Below, in pieces: positions 1-13,145 of a stretch of DNA of 64,000 bases. The notes under the pieces were generated by a model that was not told where the DNA came from, made no database searches, and saw nothing but the letters and a program-made list of their open reading frames with translations. The DNA is taken from the NCBI GenBank assembly GCA_002794775.1, contig NBAY01000007.1:434001-498000 (forward strand). The letters run 5' to 3'. The position numbers and the translations under genes were made by a program. Each line of letters begins with the position of its first letter. Position 1 is the stretch's first letter. The stretch comes from Porodaedalea pini. Its lineage: Eukaryota; Basidiomycota; Agaricomycetes; Hymenochaetales; Hymenochaetaceae.

Positions 1-1118
1 CCGTGCGCAACCTGCGCATTCGCGAAGACACTGCAAAATATCTCATCAACCTCGACCCGGAGAGCGCGTACTACGATCCGAAGACACGCTCAATGCGCGA
101 TGCACCGCAGGAAGACGTTCCCGCTGAGGATGCCAAATTTGCTGGGGATAACTTCTTCCGCTATTCAGGCGACGCACCCGCAGTGCAGAAGCTGCAGCTC
201 TTCGCCTGGCAGAGCGCTGCTCGTGGTAACGATGTGCATCTCAACGCGAACCCGACACAGGGAGAGATATTACACAAACAGTTCCGAGAGAAAAAAGAAG
301 AGCTCCGCGACACGCAGAAAGTCGGCATTCTCGCTAAATACGGTGGCGAGCAATATCTTGAGAAGGCACCGAAGGAGCTTCTGCAAGGCCAGACGGAAGA
401 ATATGTAGAGTACTCACGTACGGGACAGGTCATCAAAGGCCGTGAGCGCGTGAAAGCTAAGTCCAAATATGTGGAGGACGTATACATCAACAATCACAGC
501 TCCGTCTGGGGCTCGTGGTACGATATTACAACCGCACAGTGGGGCTATGCCTGCTGCCACTCAACATTACACGTCTCATATTGTGCCGGTCATGCGGCCA
601 TCGAGGCCGCACAGGCTAGTAGCGCACAAGCAATGCTTGCTGCTGCCTCTTCTGCCTCTTTCAACGCTGCCGTTGCCACTCCGAATAAATCGCTCGTTGA
701 GTCGCATCAGGAGCGTCTTGAAGCGGATGGCAAAGGTAATGGCAAAGCACGTGCCTCTGAAAATGACAGTAAGCCAGGTGCGGGTAAGCGGACGCTCGGC
801 GAGGGCGATGTACAGCTCGATGAGACTCGACTTGCGGAGGCAATGCGCGAGGAGCGTAAGCGCAAGGCACGCGGCGACGATGAATCGGACGAAGACCGCG
901 GACGGAAGAAGAAGTATAACAGTAGTCTGTCGGGCGGCAAGGGAGCGGACAGCATCGAAGTTACAGAAGAAGATCTTGGTACGCATACCCTCTGCTCTCT
1001 GCTCTATGCGTCACATGCTGATATTTCTGTAGAGGCATACAGAAAGAATCGGATAGCCGGGACCGAAGATCCCATGTTCAATTACAAGGACGGAGAAGGA
1101 GGTTACGACTACGTCTAG
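1..1118 (+). CDS. SLU7: Pre-mRNA splicing factor SLU7, C-terminal part (5' end outside window)
   Basis: SLU7 acts in the second catalytic step of nuclear pre-mRNA splicing, where it helps select the 3' splice site. The frame is already open at the left edge (first full codon at position 3, a GTG that is internal and not a start) and ends at TAG 1116-1118 after 372 codons including the stop. The family signature near residue 1 ([17 protein letters not shown], then [12 protein letters not shown]) and the later block [18 protein letters not shown] are characteristic of SLU7. The CCHC zinc knuckle of the family lies in the N-terminal part and is therefore outside the window. The middle (about residues 200-235) is Ala/Ser rich and residues 240-310 are charged and Lys/Arg rich, as expected for nuclear localisation. 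No intron is visible in this part. The protein ends GGYDYV. Identification is by motif recall; the reading frame is seen directly. Confidence 0.93.
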   Translation, partial: VRNLRIREDTAKYLINLDPESAYYDPKTRSMRDAPQEDVPAEDAKFAGDNFFRYSGDAPAVQKLQLFAWQSAARGNDVHLNANPTQGEILHKQFREKKEELRDTQKVGILAKYGGEQYLEKAPKELLQGQTEEYVEYSRTGQVIKGRERVKAKSKYVEDVYINNHSSVWGSWYDITTAQWGYACCHSTLHVSYCAGHAAIEAAQASSAQAMLAAASSASFNAAVATPNKSLVESHQERLEADGKGNGKARASENDSKPGAGKRTLGEGDVQLDETRLAEAMREERKRKARGDDESDEDRGRKKKYNSSLSGGKGADSIEVTEEDLGTHTLCSLLYASHADISVEAYRKNRIAGTEDPMFNYKDGEGGYDYV

Positions 1119-4100
1119 TCCTCCGAAAATAAAAGTTTATACCGTGCTCTTCGTACCCACCTTGCTTTCACTCCCATCACTCGCACACTCTCCAATGTAT
1201 CTTCGCGTTGCTCTGTAATTGTAACCACTGATTTATTCTCTTCTTTACAAGGCAGTTTGGACAAAATCTCGAACTCAACTGTGTGTGCTTCTTCTAAAGC
1301 AGTGTCGGATGGCAATGCAAGGCATAGGAAAATGGTCGATGCTCTTAAGCATCTCGAAGCAATCTATTCTGCCAACAAGCAAGTACGCCCGCCTGAAGAG
1401 GCTGCGTGGATCTACCAACGACTTCGATAGAGCCACCATCTGCCAGGAAATTGAAGAATTATAATCCTCGGCCCTCCGAATCTTAGGCTTCCGGTATAAT
1501 CGAAGCAATGATTTCAGAGCTAAGTAATGGAAGCAGAAGGTGCTCTAGGATATAGCCATTGTAAGCCACTGATGGAGATGCAAAGTGCGTTGCCGTTGCT
1601 TAGTAGGAGTCGAAGCTTAGGAACTCTATCAAAAGGAGTACCTCCTCCGGGACGGTGGCTTACAACCGTCGCTCGTCTCTTTCTTCTTTCAACCCCTGTT
1701 GTTCCTCGGAATCAGCCTGCGGGACCCCGTTGCTTGGCAGACAAAAGCGTTTTCGACTACTCGTGTTATTGCCATGCACTTTACAAGCATCATTGCGATG
1801 GCCGGAAGCGTCTTCGAGGCCGTCAATTGAAAGTGAAGATCCTTCAATAGATGTTGGAAAATAGTTCAGGTGTGTCATTTCAAAGATTTCTGTCCAGCGT
1901 GTACGCTAAGCAATGCCGCAAAAGGCCGACGAAATGAGGAAACACGCGTCAAGCTGATCGAGCGAGTTGACAACTCCTTGTTCCTATTTCGAGAGCCGTT
2001 CGATACAGGCCCTGAAAACGTCCCTCAAAGCGTGGGCGAAGAGATGGAAGAGTCTGAACAGCAAATTGCTTTTGGAACTGTCTAATATTTCGACCGTCTA
2101 ATTAGAACTTCAAGGCGTACTGAGTAAACTCCACGACGGTCTGAAACGAGATGAGAACAGAGGTTATGTGAAACGTGCCTTCAGCTGGGACAAGGTAAGG
2201 GGCGACCTTGCCGCTCGCACTGGGTGCGGTGATGAATAAACTAAAAAAGGTTCTTTCACCTTTCTTGCGTCTTTATCGTCACTAAGCATTGCGTACTATA
2301 GATTCGCTTGCTCTGGATAAGGTATGATATTGTCAGCAAGCCCCACTCTGGAACAGGCTCTCGTCTTTCAGAATGCAAGTGTATGACGCCTTTGAGACTT
2401 TCTGGACGATTTGAGAGCAGGCATAAATTGATTAAAACATTGATGAATAAGTCGGCCTGAAAACCCGCCGCACAACGAGGTGGACAAAAGGGAAAAAGTG
2501 CTTCTTGTTGTACGCCTAGTCATCCATACTCAGGCCCCGTTTGTTGCGACAGGAGAGAAAAGAGATTGTCCATGTTCAGCTTGGAAGGAAAGACATCGCC
2601 GAGCGATCAGCTCTGTCCCTCCAATAGAACGAGCGAGACACTGCAGGAAATACCGTTTAGAGTAGCAGGTGGCGATAAATTTGCTGGAGGAAACAAGTTC
2701 ATCTTGCAGCCCAGCTCGTTATGGCACGAGAGGAAGTGTTCTGAAGGAACATCAGTAGTTGTCGGGTACAATTTGTTGTCTTGCTTCCGACTTGGTCATC
2801 AGCTCCGATGTACGGCAGCGCTGAAGTTTCGTAGGACGTAATGAAATTAATGTAGGAAGATGTTAAACAGAAATTAGGTACTTAGCCAGTATTCCGGGTC
2901 AGCATGTAAAAAAAGATATAGCATGGCGGAGGGAACGGAGGTTCTGAGAGAACAGTATAGCCCGAGAAATGGTATTTCGGTCCGATAACAGGTCCCTAAA
3001 AGCTCGAGCCTCTGGGATTAGAGAATCAGGATATAGAGGTCCTTTAAGTTTACTGACGAGACATGACGAGAGGAGAGGAGCATGTAAGTTAGTGTTTCGT
3101 AGTCATGGAGAAAACCAAAAAAGGCATGAACAAATAAATGCAAGCAGAAGTCGTCCCTCTGCAAGAGTTGTCTGTTAAGACTTGGCTTTGGCTTCGTGAT
3201 CTATCGGCAACTCTTATCATTGTGCGTATACTCGTTATCTTAGATGCTGCAAGGGCGAATATTACGCGGCCGAGAAGACGGTCTGCGAGCTTAGTCTTGA
3301 GCTCGAGGCAGACGCATGCGCAGGTTTTGCACTCCGAAGTGGAGACACCACGTCCGCGATAACAATACCGGAGAACCACGGACTGGAAGTCGAGCTTCGC
3401 GCCTCGCGGGTATAGCATGGCAATATTTAATTTGTTTTATTTCGTGAAGCAATTGGCCAATCTTCTGTCTCCGCTCTACTACATTATTGCCAAAGGTCCT
3501 TCGCCGTCGTTCGAAATAAATCGAAGATTTTGGCCAGCTACACGTGCAGGTTAGCACTATTAGGATTTCGTAATGAACTCACCTCGTGTCCATCTAAAAG
3601 TGACGGCCTGAGCTCGTTACAGCTCATCGGTATTACATAGTGAGTTGGAAGACACGTTCGATGCTGATCAGAGGTTGTTTCAGATGGGGTGACGGCGTCT
3701 TCTGCCTCGCTGTGGGTGCGAGTAGTGGAGATAACTACTCACGGCTCAGTTCTCTTTCCGAGCCAGAAATCCATTGAAATCACATTGCGGAAAGGAGGGT
3801 GAGTACTGCCGAAATACAGTGCATGTCAGACTAATGATGATAATAAATTTTAAGGCTTTCAGGTCGACAGATTTATAGATCGTCATCATTTTATATCGAG
3901 TTGTGAATCTCCGAGGCAGTCGCTTCATGTGTTCTTTGCACAGATATAGATCCGCCTCAGAGAGCTCACTGTCCGTTCCGCATTCTCTCCACTGGGTTAT
4001 AGGCTGCTGACCATTCACCTTAGTCTTTCGCGATATGAGTACATAGTTGCTCGCATTGATATGTCTATAAGGCGACAAAAAAGAGTTCTTGAGCGTCAAG

Positions 4101-7096
4101 AGAGTCTCATAAATGCGCATGGGAAAGGACTTCCACATGAGGCGATCGCGAAGCCCCACCGTCTGATGTGCGTCGCTTCTTGTCGCTTCTCTGCTTCTCA
4201 ATCATCATCACCAGCAGAACTTCCCGTGCTTCTGAATAGCCCGGTGAGCCACTTTCTATGTATCTTTTATTAGGAAAAGGGAAAGAGAAACGACAGGCCC
4301 GGAGCCAGAGCTACTGCTATCCATGTAGCCCATGGTTCAGGCTTTTGAGTGACTCATCGCAAAACTGACTCGCATATTGTGAGACGTTTTAAGCAATTAC
4401 TAGCATCTCAAAGGCCCCTCGGCAGCAGATGTCATTGATTACATTGTTCAGGATTATTTTCGTGATGTTTTCACTGATTAGTTGTTCGGATGCCATGTCA
4501 TGTTCTTAACTTCTCTAGCTATCTGAAACTTATACTGAGACTAGATCACGACGTAGTCGAAGGAGTTAGGTAAGTAAAAGGCGCCGGTGCGTTCACACTT
4601 GACGTGGGGTCTCGGTGGATGTCCTATCCTCGATGAAGACAGACTGCTTTTGACGTTTCGAATATGGAAGACGGATAGTATGATCCCGTCGCTCGATCAT
4701 CGAGTAAAGGTACATTGCTTACCACGCAGAGTATTTATGTTGTGACCCAACAAGACTGCGAGTTCACTGTTCCTGGTACTGAAGAGGCAGGCTTTCTTCC
4801 TGAAACGGAGCTTTGAGCCGGTAACCCTCACGAACCGACTCTAGAGCTTTGGAATTTGTTACTGGACTTTGGCAACATATCTTCAAGGATGTTTGAAGAT
4901 CAGGATTCTGGGCGGCAATGGTCATCAAGATTGAGCAAGTTGGCGCTCGTCCACCATTGTATTCGTTGCTGGAAGTGGTTCCCTGGACGGCGCACATGTC
5001 AGATTCTTGATCCCTGTAAGTCTGGTATTCGTTGCGTTCCGGAAGTCATTGCAGCCTTAATTCAATCTCAATGACTTGTGTACCTTGTATTTCCCTTTCT
5101 TCCTGAATGCACAGAATTTGCAACTTACTTGTGCCGCTTACAAATGCGATGTCCGCGCTTGCCCCACCCATAAAAATTACAATTGAGGAAACCGCAGAGC
5201 CCGCGCGCTTCATCTACCACATTCGCTTCAGGCTGTGATGCCGGGTTCCGCTTCATACAAACGCCGGCTACGTTAATGCAAAGTGAGTTTGCCAATGCAC
5301 TTCTCTTTCGCGGATGGCGTGAAGTCTTGCGTGCCTTCTTCAGATTCTGATGGTTCTACTCTCTAGTAGGAATTCGCTATTAGCATACAGGGTTTTCTCA
5401 TTTGAAAGCTGCTGCCGTTGACGGGGAACTCAACGACTTCGTAATACGTGCGAAATTGAAATTTTTTGAGTCAAGGGTTTTTTAGAGCGGGCTTCGGGGT
5501 GTTCAGGAGTGCGTCCTATTTATCATAGAGATCAGATCGTATTTTACTCACACAGGCATACTTGCCGACCGAATCTCCACGGCAAAACAGCTATTGAATA
5601 GGCAGTCTCAAACGGCTTTGCCTTAGCGCTCAAGAGGAGTGTGTCTGGTCGGCGATGGCGTGGTCTTTAGAAGAAAATTACACACGCTTTAGCTGGCTAG
5701 TAGTGCGTGGTCACTCGGCTGGATACCGCCCAGGTCAAATTGGTTATCAGCCACTGATGGGCATGTACTCTTCGCCCATCCACAAATATCTTATCCACCT
5801 ATCCAGCGACTTCAGAACCCATGCCTCAACGTGCTACTCTCAAGTCTTATTTCTAGCCTGCCACATTGTCATGATATCGACCGCAAGGGAGAACTTCTGC
5901 GTCGTTCTTCAACTCACGCATTCACATGCCCCGCATGAGGCGAAGAGTGGACTCCTTCCGTCGGCTATGCGAAGGTAAGCAGGAGGCGCGCTGAGTGCGG
6001 CGCTTGTACGTATTCCATCCACTGCTTATGCTCAATAAACCCCTTCTCACCGCCATTCAACGATAATCAAGCAATGTGCAGACATTCACGTCCAACTGAA
6101 ATCTGTGTACACGACGACTGTTGCTGGATGAGCTGATTTGGATCAACGTCTTCGACTCAAACGAGAGACGATACCTGCTATGAATCCAGGCATCCAGGAT
6201 ACACTCACGGCACCCGCGGCTTGTCAAGTCCGCTGATTGACTCTTCTTTTGACAGCGTTGCCGAGTTCACTCTAAAGATACTGAGTTAAAGGTCACCATC
6301 TGCATAATTCTCATGATCAAGTGGAAGCTTCTTGCAATGGAGACGCTTTGAACGCTTTAGGTATCGTAATATGGTGATAAGTGATCAGGGACCAGGCTCT
6401 AATATCTCAGCTGCTTCTTCTGCAACGGAAAGGAGAACTAGAAGAAGAAAAAGACATGCCAACGCTCGACTCGGAGGGGTACCATCGCTCATCATTTTGA
6501 TTATCTGGCCGGCCACATCTTGGAGATCAAGTTGCATCCTGATATTTAACCTCTTCCCCCCCTCCTCCCCTCCTGTCCCTCTACTCTTAGTAATAGTCAC
6601 TCGAGCATCCTTTCATTACCTGTAGTGTCGGTGACTGGTAAGTTTTTCTCAAAGGCAGGAAACAGCGTGTCGAGTGTTAAGTTGCTCCTTTACATAAATA
6701 TAAACAAGAAGACACGCGGAAAAGAATTTAGCACCGAAAAGTAACCATAACCGTTAACGTCCCCCCGAATCCCTAAAACGCCCTCGTCGCGCACGACCAG
6801 TGATCCGGTGCACCGGTCACTTGCCATAAACGGTTTTCGGCTATGAAGCAAAAATCCAAACTTGGACAATGTCAATTTTATTCGTGGCGTGAAACTTTTC
6901 TTTGTGGAAGTATACGAAGTCGAAGACTACAACCCTGAACTGGTTACATATACCGACGACCCTCTGATGCCCCGGATTCATATAAGTCTTTGTTGATATC
7001 GAACGCCGACGTGGAATACTCGACCTTCTTAAATTCTACCATCCACCTCCATACACCTCTGCAACTCCCCCCTTCGCTGATTCACTCAACGACGCA
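1119..7096. other. Gene-poor stretch of about 6 kb
   Basis: Downstream of SLU7 only short, overlapping open frames on both strands are present, none above about 150 codons. They lack the GC-rich third positions of the neighbouring genes and have no motif I recognise. The GC content is lower than in flanking genes. No LTR ends, terminal inverted repeats or tRNA-like folds were found by eye. It may hold diverged transposon remains, but nothing in the sequence proves it. Confidence 0.5.
6981..6986 (+). promoter_or_regulatory. TATA-like element upstream of the Zn(II)2Cys6 gene
   Basis: TATAAG lies 111 nt before the ATG at 7097 and is followed by a C/T-rich tract (about 7010-7090), the usual arrangement of fungal core promoters. 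This is inference from position and composition only. Confidence 0.35.
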
Positions 7097-8175
7097 ATGG
7101 CTCACCCTCTACCCTAGTAAGCTCTCTTCCCCTCTTAGACATACCCTCCCGCGACTTTTATGCTCACTATGTACCAAGTTCGATCCCGTACATCACGGCT
7201 CCTGCTCCTCAGTACATGCTGGCGGCTCATACGCACCATACGCATGTCCCTGGTTCTGTGCATATGGTCTCGCCTGCACAAATTAGAACAGAGCAGCCTC
7301 AACGTAAACGCCCAAAGTACACGCGTAGCAAAACAGGGTGTTTAACTTGCAGAGCCAAAAAGATCAAGGTACGCGATACGGCGCATTTTGCCGAGCCACC
7401 ATCCTTAATCCAGCGCCAGTGCGATGAAGGTAAACCCAAATGTCACCGCTGTGATCATGGTCATCGCGAGGTTGGTTTGTCGCTCAACAGCTGCTACAAA
7501 TCGACATTTCCAAGTTGAACCTCTTTTACAGTGTACCTGGCCGGATCCTACGCCGGAGAAGAAAAAGACACTAGTGCGCAAGAATTCGGCTGCTCAAGAT
7601 AACGCTTCTGTTGCGGAGTCTGCTTCACGCTCTTCTGGCTCGTCTGCATCTCGCGATGCGACGCCGAGTACCCGTGACGCGGACGGAAGTGGCAATACGA
7701 CTTCAATTGCAGATTCAACCCGTCGATATAGGTATGCACCGCTGCGCAGCTTTCAAGGTTTGCCGATGATGACCTGTGACTACTCAGTGGCTCGCAGGGC
7801 TATGCTTACGTGGAGTCGGCCGCTCCATTGATTCGCCGTCAGACGTAAGTGAATCTAGTTGAATTTCGTGCAATGCAAATTAACGAATCTTCTCGAATGT
7901 CTAGCGACGGATCCTACAATCAACTGGCTGAGTCGGCGCCAATGAACTCGGGCGCGAATCTCCCTCCTTCATACTCGTACGACTTTCATCACTCTCCAAA
8001 TGGCTCAATATCGTCTCGCAGCAACTCCCGCCCATCGACTGCGAACTCCATCCCGCCGTCGCATTTCAACACAGCCGTTGGCCATACGGCTATGGAGTCT
8101 AGGGACTATCCTCGATGGGAGACGATGCCTACTCACCGCGCGGAGGCGTCTTACTCGTACTACCCGACTGCTTAG
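7097..8175 (+). CDS. Zn(II)2Cys6 transcription factor, 262 residues, six exons
   Basis: Exons: 7097-7116, 7179-7368, 7420-7470, 7532-7731, 7788-7844 and 7905-8175 (789 nt, phases consistent, stop TAG). The N-terminal third carries a fungal binuclear cluster, CLTCRAKKIKC followed by C-x2-C-x7-C, preceded by basic RKRPKYTRSKTG. The six cysteines bind two zinc ions and read CGG-type sites in this family. The cluster is split by two introns: exon 2 holds the first two Cys, exon 3 the next three and exon 4 the last. The rest is Ser/Thr/Pro rich (SSGSSASRDATPSTRD and similar) with no visible fungal-specific central domain, so it is a small regulator. It ends SYYPTA. The start was chosen because the 20-nt first exon joins in phase to the long N-terminal exon and the introns have GTAAG/AG ends. 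The target genes are unknown. Confidence 0.85.
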
Positions 8176-11100
8176 GCACATGAGCTCAAGTATAAGCCTG
8201 CTGACCCGACTCTCTCCCCCTCTCCCCCTCTCTTTCCCTCTAACATTACGCTAAGTGAGGTGTATTGTAATGTATCATTCTCTTTTTTCATTGTATCCTT
8301 CTAGTCGCTTTCCTATTATACCTGTCGCTTGCGTCGAGTGGCTTGTCTACGGCACAAGTCTGTATATAAAGGCTTTGTTTCTGCTATCGAATTAGAATTT
8401 ATAATGTTTAATACGGCTTGAATTGTGTATACCGGCTCGTGACAAGCTCGCTATCAACCTTTAGCATTAGCGGTTAGGGATCGGAGGCGATGCAGATCAT
8501 GACGGCGCGCGTAGGCGACGCGTTCACGCGCATCGGCCTCGTGCTACCAGGCGTCTACCCACGGTAAGATCTTCCATTATCTAGTTGTATGTGACTTATG
8601 AAATCGTACCCAAGCGGTTCACTCGTTGGCGGAAAGGTGAATTGCCAGCGTGCATAGTTCAGTGAATAGTAGCAACCCCGGAACTGCAATCTCCGACCAT
8701 CATATCGCCATCTCAATATCCACGTTCTGTTGTGAGACTACATCAGTCCGATCCGTAAAGCGCGTGTTATGCCTCATTGTGTCCGTAAGCCCTCTTAATT
8801 CCTTTCGAGCCCGGCTCCTCCTTTCTTTCTCCTTTTCGTAAGAAACCCCGCTTTGCGTCCTTTGTGCGCACGCCTTCTGAATGGTACACGGGGCATCCCC
8901 ATTCCCATCATTCAGGCTAGTGAATTGTGTTTCTCCCAATCAGGGGAAATCTATTGCATCTTGCGACTCACTCTTCTAATTCACAATCTGAATGAATGTG
9001 TTTTGGCCTGGAGGCACGATGTGTTTTATGTCCTGGAGCGTTTTCCCTGCCATTGACCTAAGAAATCGACACTGTCCCAGGTTGCAGCTCCGCATGCCGT
9101 CAAGTCATCCTCCCATGTCCGAGGAAAATATGGACAACTCATCAGGAGCTCAAACGGCTTCGACAGGGTCGTGCTTGATTTTCGAAAGGTCCTCTACCAT
9201 CAATGGCTCCAGAGCGGCGCGTTTGAGTCAAAAAACATCTCCGCCGACCCAAAGCGGGGTCTCCCTGCCTAGAAAACGTGCCATGCCATCAGCATCGCAA
9301 ACATTGTTGAGAGCTATGTGCCCAATTACCTCCAGGATCCAGATGCTGAGCTTGTGCACGTCTTACTTTTCCGGTTTAATGCCATTTCTCCCACAGATAA
9401 ATAAACGCATGCCCGCAACCTCTTCCGATAAACTGTAGCATGATGTTTTAGACAGTCCTGGCCAGCAGAGAGTTGCCGGAAAGTTTTCACAATCCAGTCA
9501 GAGCATACCTTGGTGCATTGTCTAAATACTCTCAAAAGTCTTTGCGTTCAAGATGAACTATATATACGCACCTGTCGATCCACCAACCAGTAGCCGGACT
9601 TCTCGTAATCTTCGCGGACGCATCGCTATCGCAAATACGAGTAACAGAAGCTAGATCGAAGGCGTCCTCCAGCTGACATCAACATGTGTGCTATCCATGG
9701 GTGCATCGGCATCAAACCCAAGGAGATCGGGTCTGAAAGAGTTCCGCGAAAGAGTGACCTAGGGTGTATGCTTCTCATAGCACTGCAAACAAAGTTATGG
9801 CTTTGGAAGAAATGAAGGACGCAAGAAGCCTCTTACAAACCTTGAAAAATTGGGTGATGTGAATGCGCAGATATCACGCACCATACCATTCGGGCGATGC
9901 AATCCACCTCGCAGTGATAACCGAACGGATCCAAATTTGTGTTTGCGCGTAACTTTACTGGTGATCAGAGGCAGTACCGTGAGTGTTGAACCATATCTCG
10001 TACCGGCACCGATAGCCAAGCCAGAAAGGACAATCAAAGTGGAATGCGACGGTGTCTCTGTGGGCTCGGGCAATTCGTAGTACCTACCAGTCGTCTAATA
10101 GAATTCTTTTCCTAGCCTGTATCCCGATCAAAGCGATGTGTTTAGCGAGCAAACATGATAGATGGACGCACATAATTTATGGCTAGGACAACCCGAAGAC
10201 GGTGATCGGCGCTGTCGGGTACACTGTGGAGGCAATCTCCAGGGCGGCGATGGCTATTCCTGTCATTTTGTCGGCCTCTCGCCCGCTCTCAATATTAATC
10301 TGTTTTCGGCCTTCGAATAATGTATAGTCTATAGAGAGCCAGACATAGGTCCATATTTAGATTTTCCGAGCTCATAGGATGCGAAAATCTGTACTTGCTA
10401 TCATTTCCACGGATCAGCGGAGGGTGCGAAATAATGCATCCAGAATGATCCTCGCATCCTCTTGCTGCAAGATTGTTTGCGGGGTCAGTAAGGGAATCAA
10501 AAACGAATCGTAAGGTCGACAATATGTAACAAGCAACAGGGAGAGCATGTGCATATGCCCACCTTTTTCAAAAGCCTAGACATCTGTAACAACACGAAGC
10601 TCTCCCACAGAGCGGTCGAGATCCTGAAGCACTATTGTTGTCCTGTTTTTAGACCTTTCAGCACTACCAACTGGACATGTTAGCCGTAGAGGCTAGAAAA
10701 GTGATAGCGGAGGTCTACGAAATTGCCAGGGAGATGTTGGGCTTAGGAGTTGCATCAACCAAAGATGCTGATTGCTCTTCAACATCCTCTGCGAGCATCG
10801 GTGGAGAGCTTCATCCGACACATTAATGATTGTTGTAGCCATGGTGTTGTATCCTTTAATTGCGTTCGTTTCCTGATTCCAGACATCAGTGATGCGTATA
10901 GCTTTTGGAGTGTCATACGCACGTCTTGATGATCTTCTGTAACTTTTCTGGACCATCGAGCGCACACAAAAAGGAGAATTTGCGGAGCTTCCCTAGGCGT
11001 GTATCAGTTTCATGCGATGGCTATAAATCAGAAAGGTAGGCACGCGTAGGCACGTAACTGGCTCACAGCTCTGTAACTTCCGTAGCTGAGCACATTCTGG

Positions 11101-12454
11101 TGTCTTTCCAGTGACTAGAATCTGTATAAAGAGAATTTGTATTTTAAGACCAAGCTGACCAAAACAATAGGCCTTGTGAACTAGACACTGCGCCGGAAAG
11201 GCTCCCGCTTGTTGGACGTACGGGGTTCTCTGATGTTCCACAAGCACTGGCACTGCTCTGTAATATGCGCCCGGAGTGATCATCAGTTCGATGGCCAAAG
11301 TCCGAGAAAGTGTTGGAGGATATGCTGGAGAAAAAGCAATCGTAATGTTAGATCTTATGAGAGAATAACAATTTTCAGCATTGTCACCGCTCCATAATAC
11401 TCACCGGATCTAGATGTACACTGCCCCTGAGAGTTGGGCGGTCTATACTCCTACTAATACCGAGGGGGATCGTTTGGGGATTGATATCAATCTAGTCGGC
11501 TGCTGCGGTTTCTGACCTTCTAGCACGCTTGCTGCCGGATTCCTTGTACAAAAGACGGAGAGGTGCTAACCTTTATATAGAATTCGTGAGTCCAGCACAG
11601 TCGACTTCCTTCAAAACAGAATCCGAATCTGTGGGCTATTCCACAGGCTGAGAATTTATCGAAGTGCCACCTAAAGAGCGGAGACCTGAAGATAGCTATA
11701 TAACGGCCTCTGAGATGGGATGAGCGAGGCAAGCCTCGGGTTTAGCTTCAACAGAAGGTAATAAGGACTTGAGATCGGGAATATCAAAGAATGCATTACG
11801 AAAAACCTTATGAATTCAGAACAAGGTTCACAGAGGAAGAATCAGGCCGATTCCAAATGAAGTTTACTACGCGCAGCGAGGATATCAGCTAGCCATGTAC
11901 TTGCTTCAGTATCGGGCGGGATTGCCTAAGGGTTCTCCCGTATCGTTGAGCTAGAAGAAGTATTGAATAGTATCGACGAGTCCGAAGAAGCACGCGGCGA
12001 ACGCGATGGACTTACAGAGCTAGAAAAGAGCTTCGGCCAATAGATTATCAGAGCCTCAGGAAGTTTTAAAATGGTACCTAAGACACACAGAAGCAGATGC
12101 CTACGGTTTCAGCGAAGAATCAGACGGAAGAAAATATGACTTCTTGCCGTAAGAGGTTCAAATCACTTGCCAATGAAATTCATACACGACAGAAAACAGT
12201 GAGAATCAACTTTCTCCAAGAAAACGTCTTTTGGCTTACCAGTACTACTGTGCAAGGAAGTATGGAGACGTCTAGGATGGAGTTGCCAGTGCGATGCAAC
12301 TTCGAGTCGAGAAAGCGCGGCGCGACGCGTCGATGGCGTGAGAAAGAAACCAAATAATACCAAATCCTGTACCATAAGCGCATACAGCCGTCATACTTAT
12401 CGCGCAACCTTTGTCCTCCAATCCTCAGTGAAAAAACTAATTCTAACCATCAGG
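8176..12454. other. Intergenic stretch, no convincing gene
   Basis: This stretch of 4.3 kb has only short open frames with poor codon use. One GC-rich piece at 8490-8563 looks like an isolated exon and is listed separately. No LTR, terminal inverted repeat or RNA gene was recognised. Confidence 0.5.
8490..8563 (+). other. Possible orphan first exon
   Basis: An ATG at 8490 opens a GC-rich frame of 24 codons plus two bases (MQIMTARVGDAFTRIGLVL and on to VYPR), ending at a good donor (GTAAGA at 8564). Codon use resembles the real genes here and contrasts with the surrounding DNA. No downstream exon joins convincingly: the nearest acceptor (near 8645) leads into poorly coding sequence, and the gene at 12455 has its own start and a different phase. 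It may be a relic exon cut off from its gene, or chance. Confidence 0.2.
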
Positions 12455-13145
12455 ATGGGTACGAACACAACAAGCACAAAGTACAGAGCTCATCCACTAA
12501 CTTTATCATTTGCTTTATCTAGCAACACGCGAGTCTGTCGAGCTCAACGAGGCGCACGCGCCGCACCCGAAGGCCATCGAGGCCTTCAAAGCCGTCGAGG
12601 ACACGATCAAATCCACGCTCGTGCAGAGGCGACATCATTGGAACAAGCATGAGCCGCGTATGTTTGCGCGCGCGGCGGGCGTGTCGGATGCCGAGCTCAA
12701 AGCGTTCGACGTCGAAAAGGATCTGGTGCTCGTGCGCACCGCCGCGACAGCATACGGCACGATCATCTTTGGAAAGATTAGGATCCCGGCGATCAAGGAG
12801 GGGGGAGTAGGATTCATACACGTTAGGTATGCATTGATTGCTGCGATCTATTTTATCGCTAGAGCATAGTTTCATCGACTAACTGCCGGGTTTGCTTCCG
12901 CTCCCATCCTGCTTGTGATGATGACGTCGCACATGCAGAATCCACGACCCGCCGAACAGGGTATGCTCCTCTCCATCCCACTCCAGCTATACTTTTATGA
13001 TCTAAATACAATCAAACAGGGCGAAAGCGATGTAGTCTTCCACTCGATCCTCACGGACGAAGGGAACCGCGACGCAGATGGACATCCGACGGCCTGGAAC
13101 GCGATCCAGACACTTGACACGCCGCTCGAGTTCTTCAGCGAATGA
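12455..13145 (+). CDS. Uncharacterised 151-residue protein, four exons including a 22-nt microexon
   Basis: Exons: 12455-12458 (ATGG), 12523-12826, 12939-12960 (22 nt) and 13020-13145; 456 nt, stop TGA. The phases fit throughout, and the introns (64, 112 and 59 nt) have CTAAC- or CTAAA-like branch sites before their AG. The protein starts MATRESVELNEAHAP. It has an amphipathic helical first half (about 10-75), then hydrophobic strands (LVLVRTAATAYGTIIFGKI, VGFIHVRIHDPPNR, DVVFHSILTDEG) and ends PLEFFSE. There is no signal peptide or membrane segment. The alternating polar/hydrophobic second half suggests a small alpha/beta fold. I do not recognise the family and assign no function. The GC-rich codon use and clean splice signals argue that it is expressed and not a chance frame. 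Confidence 0.72.
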
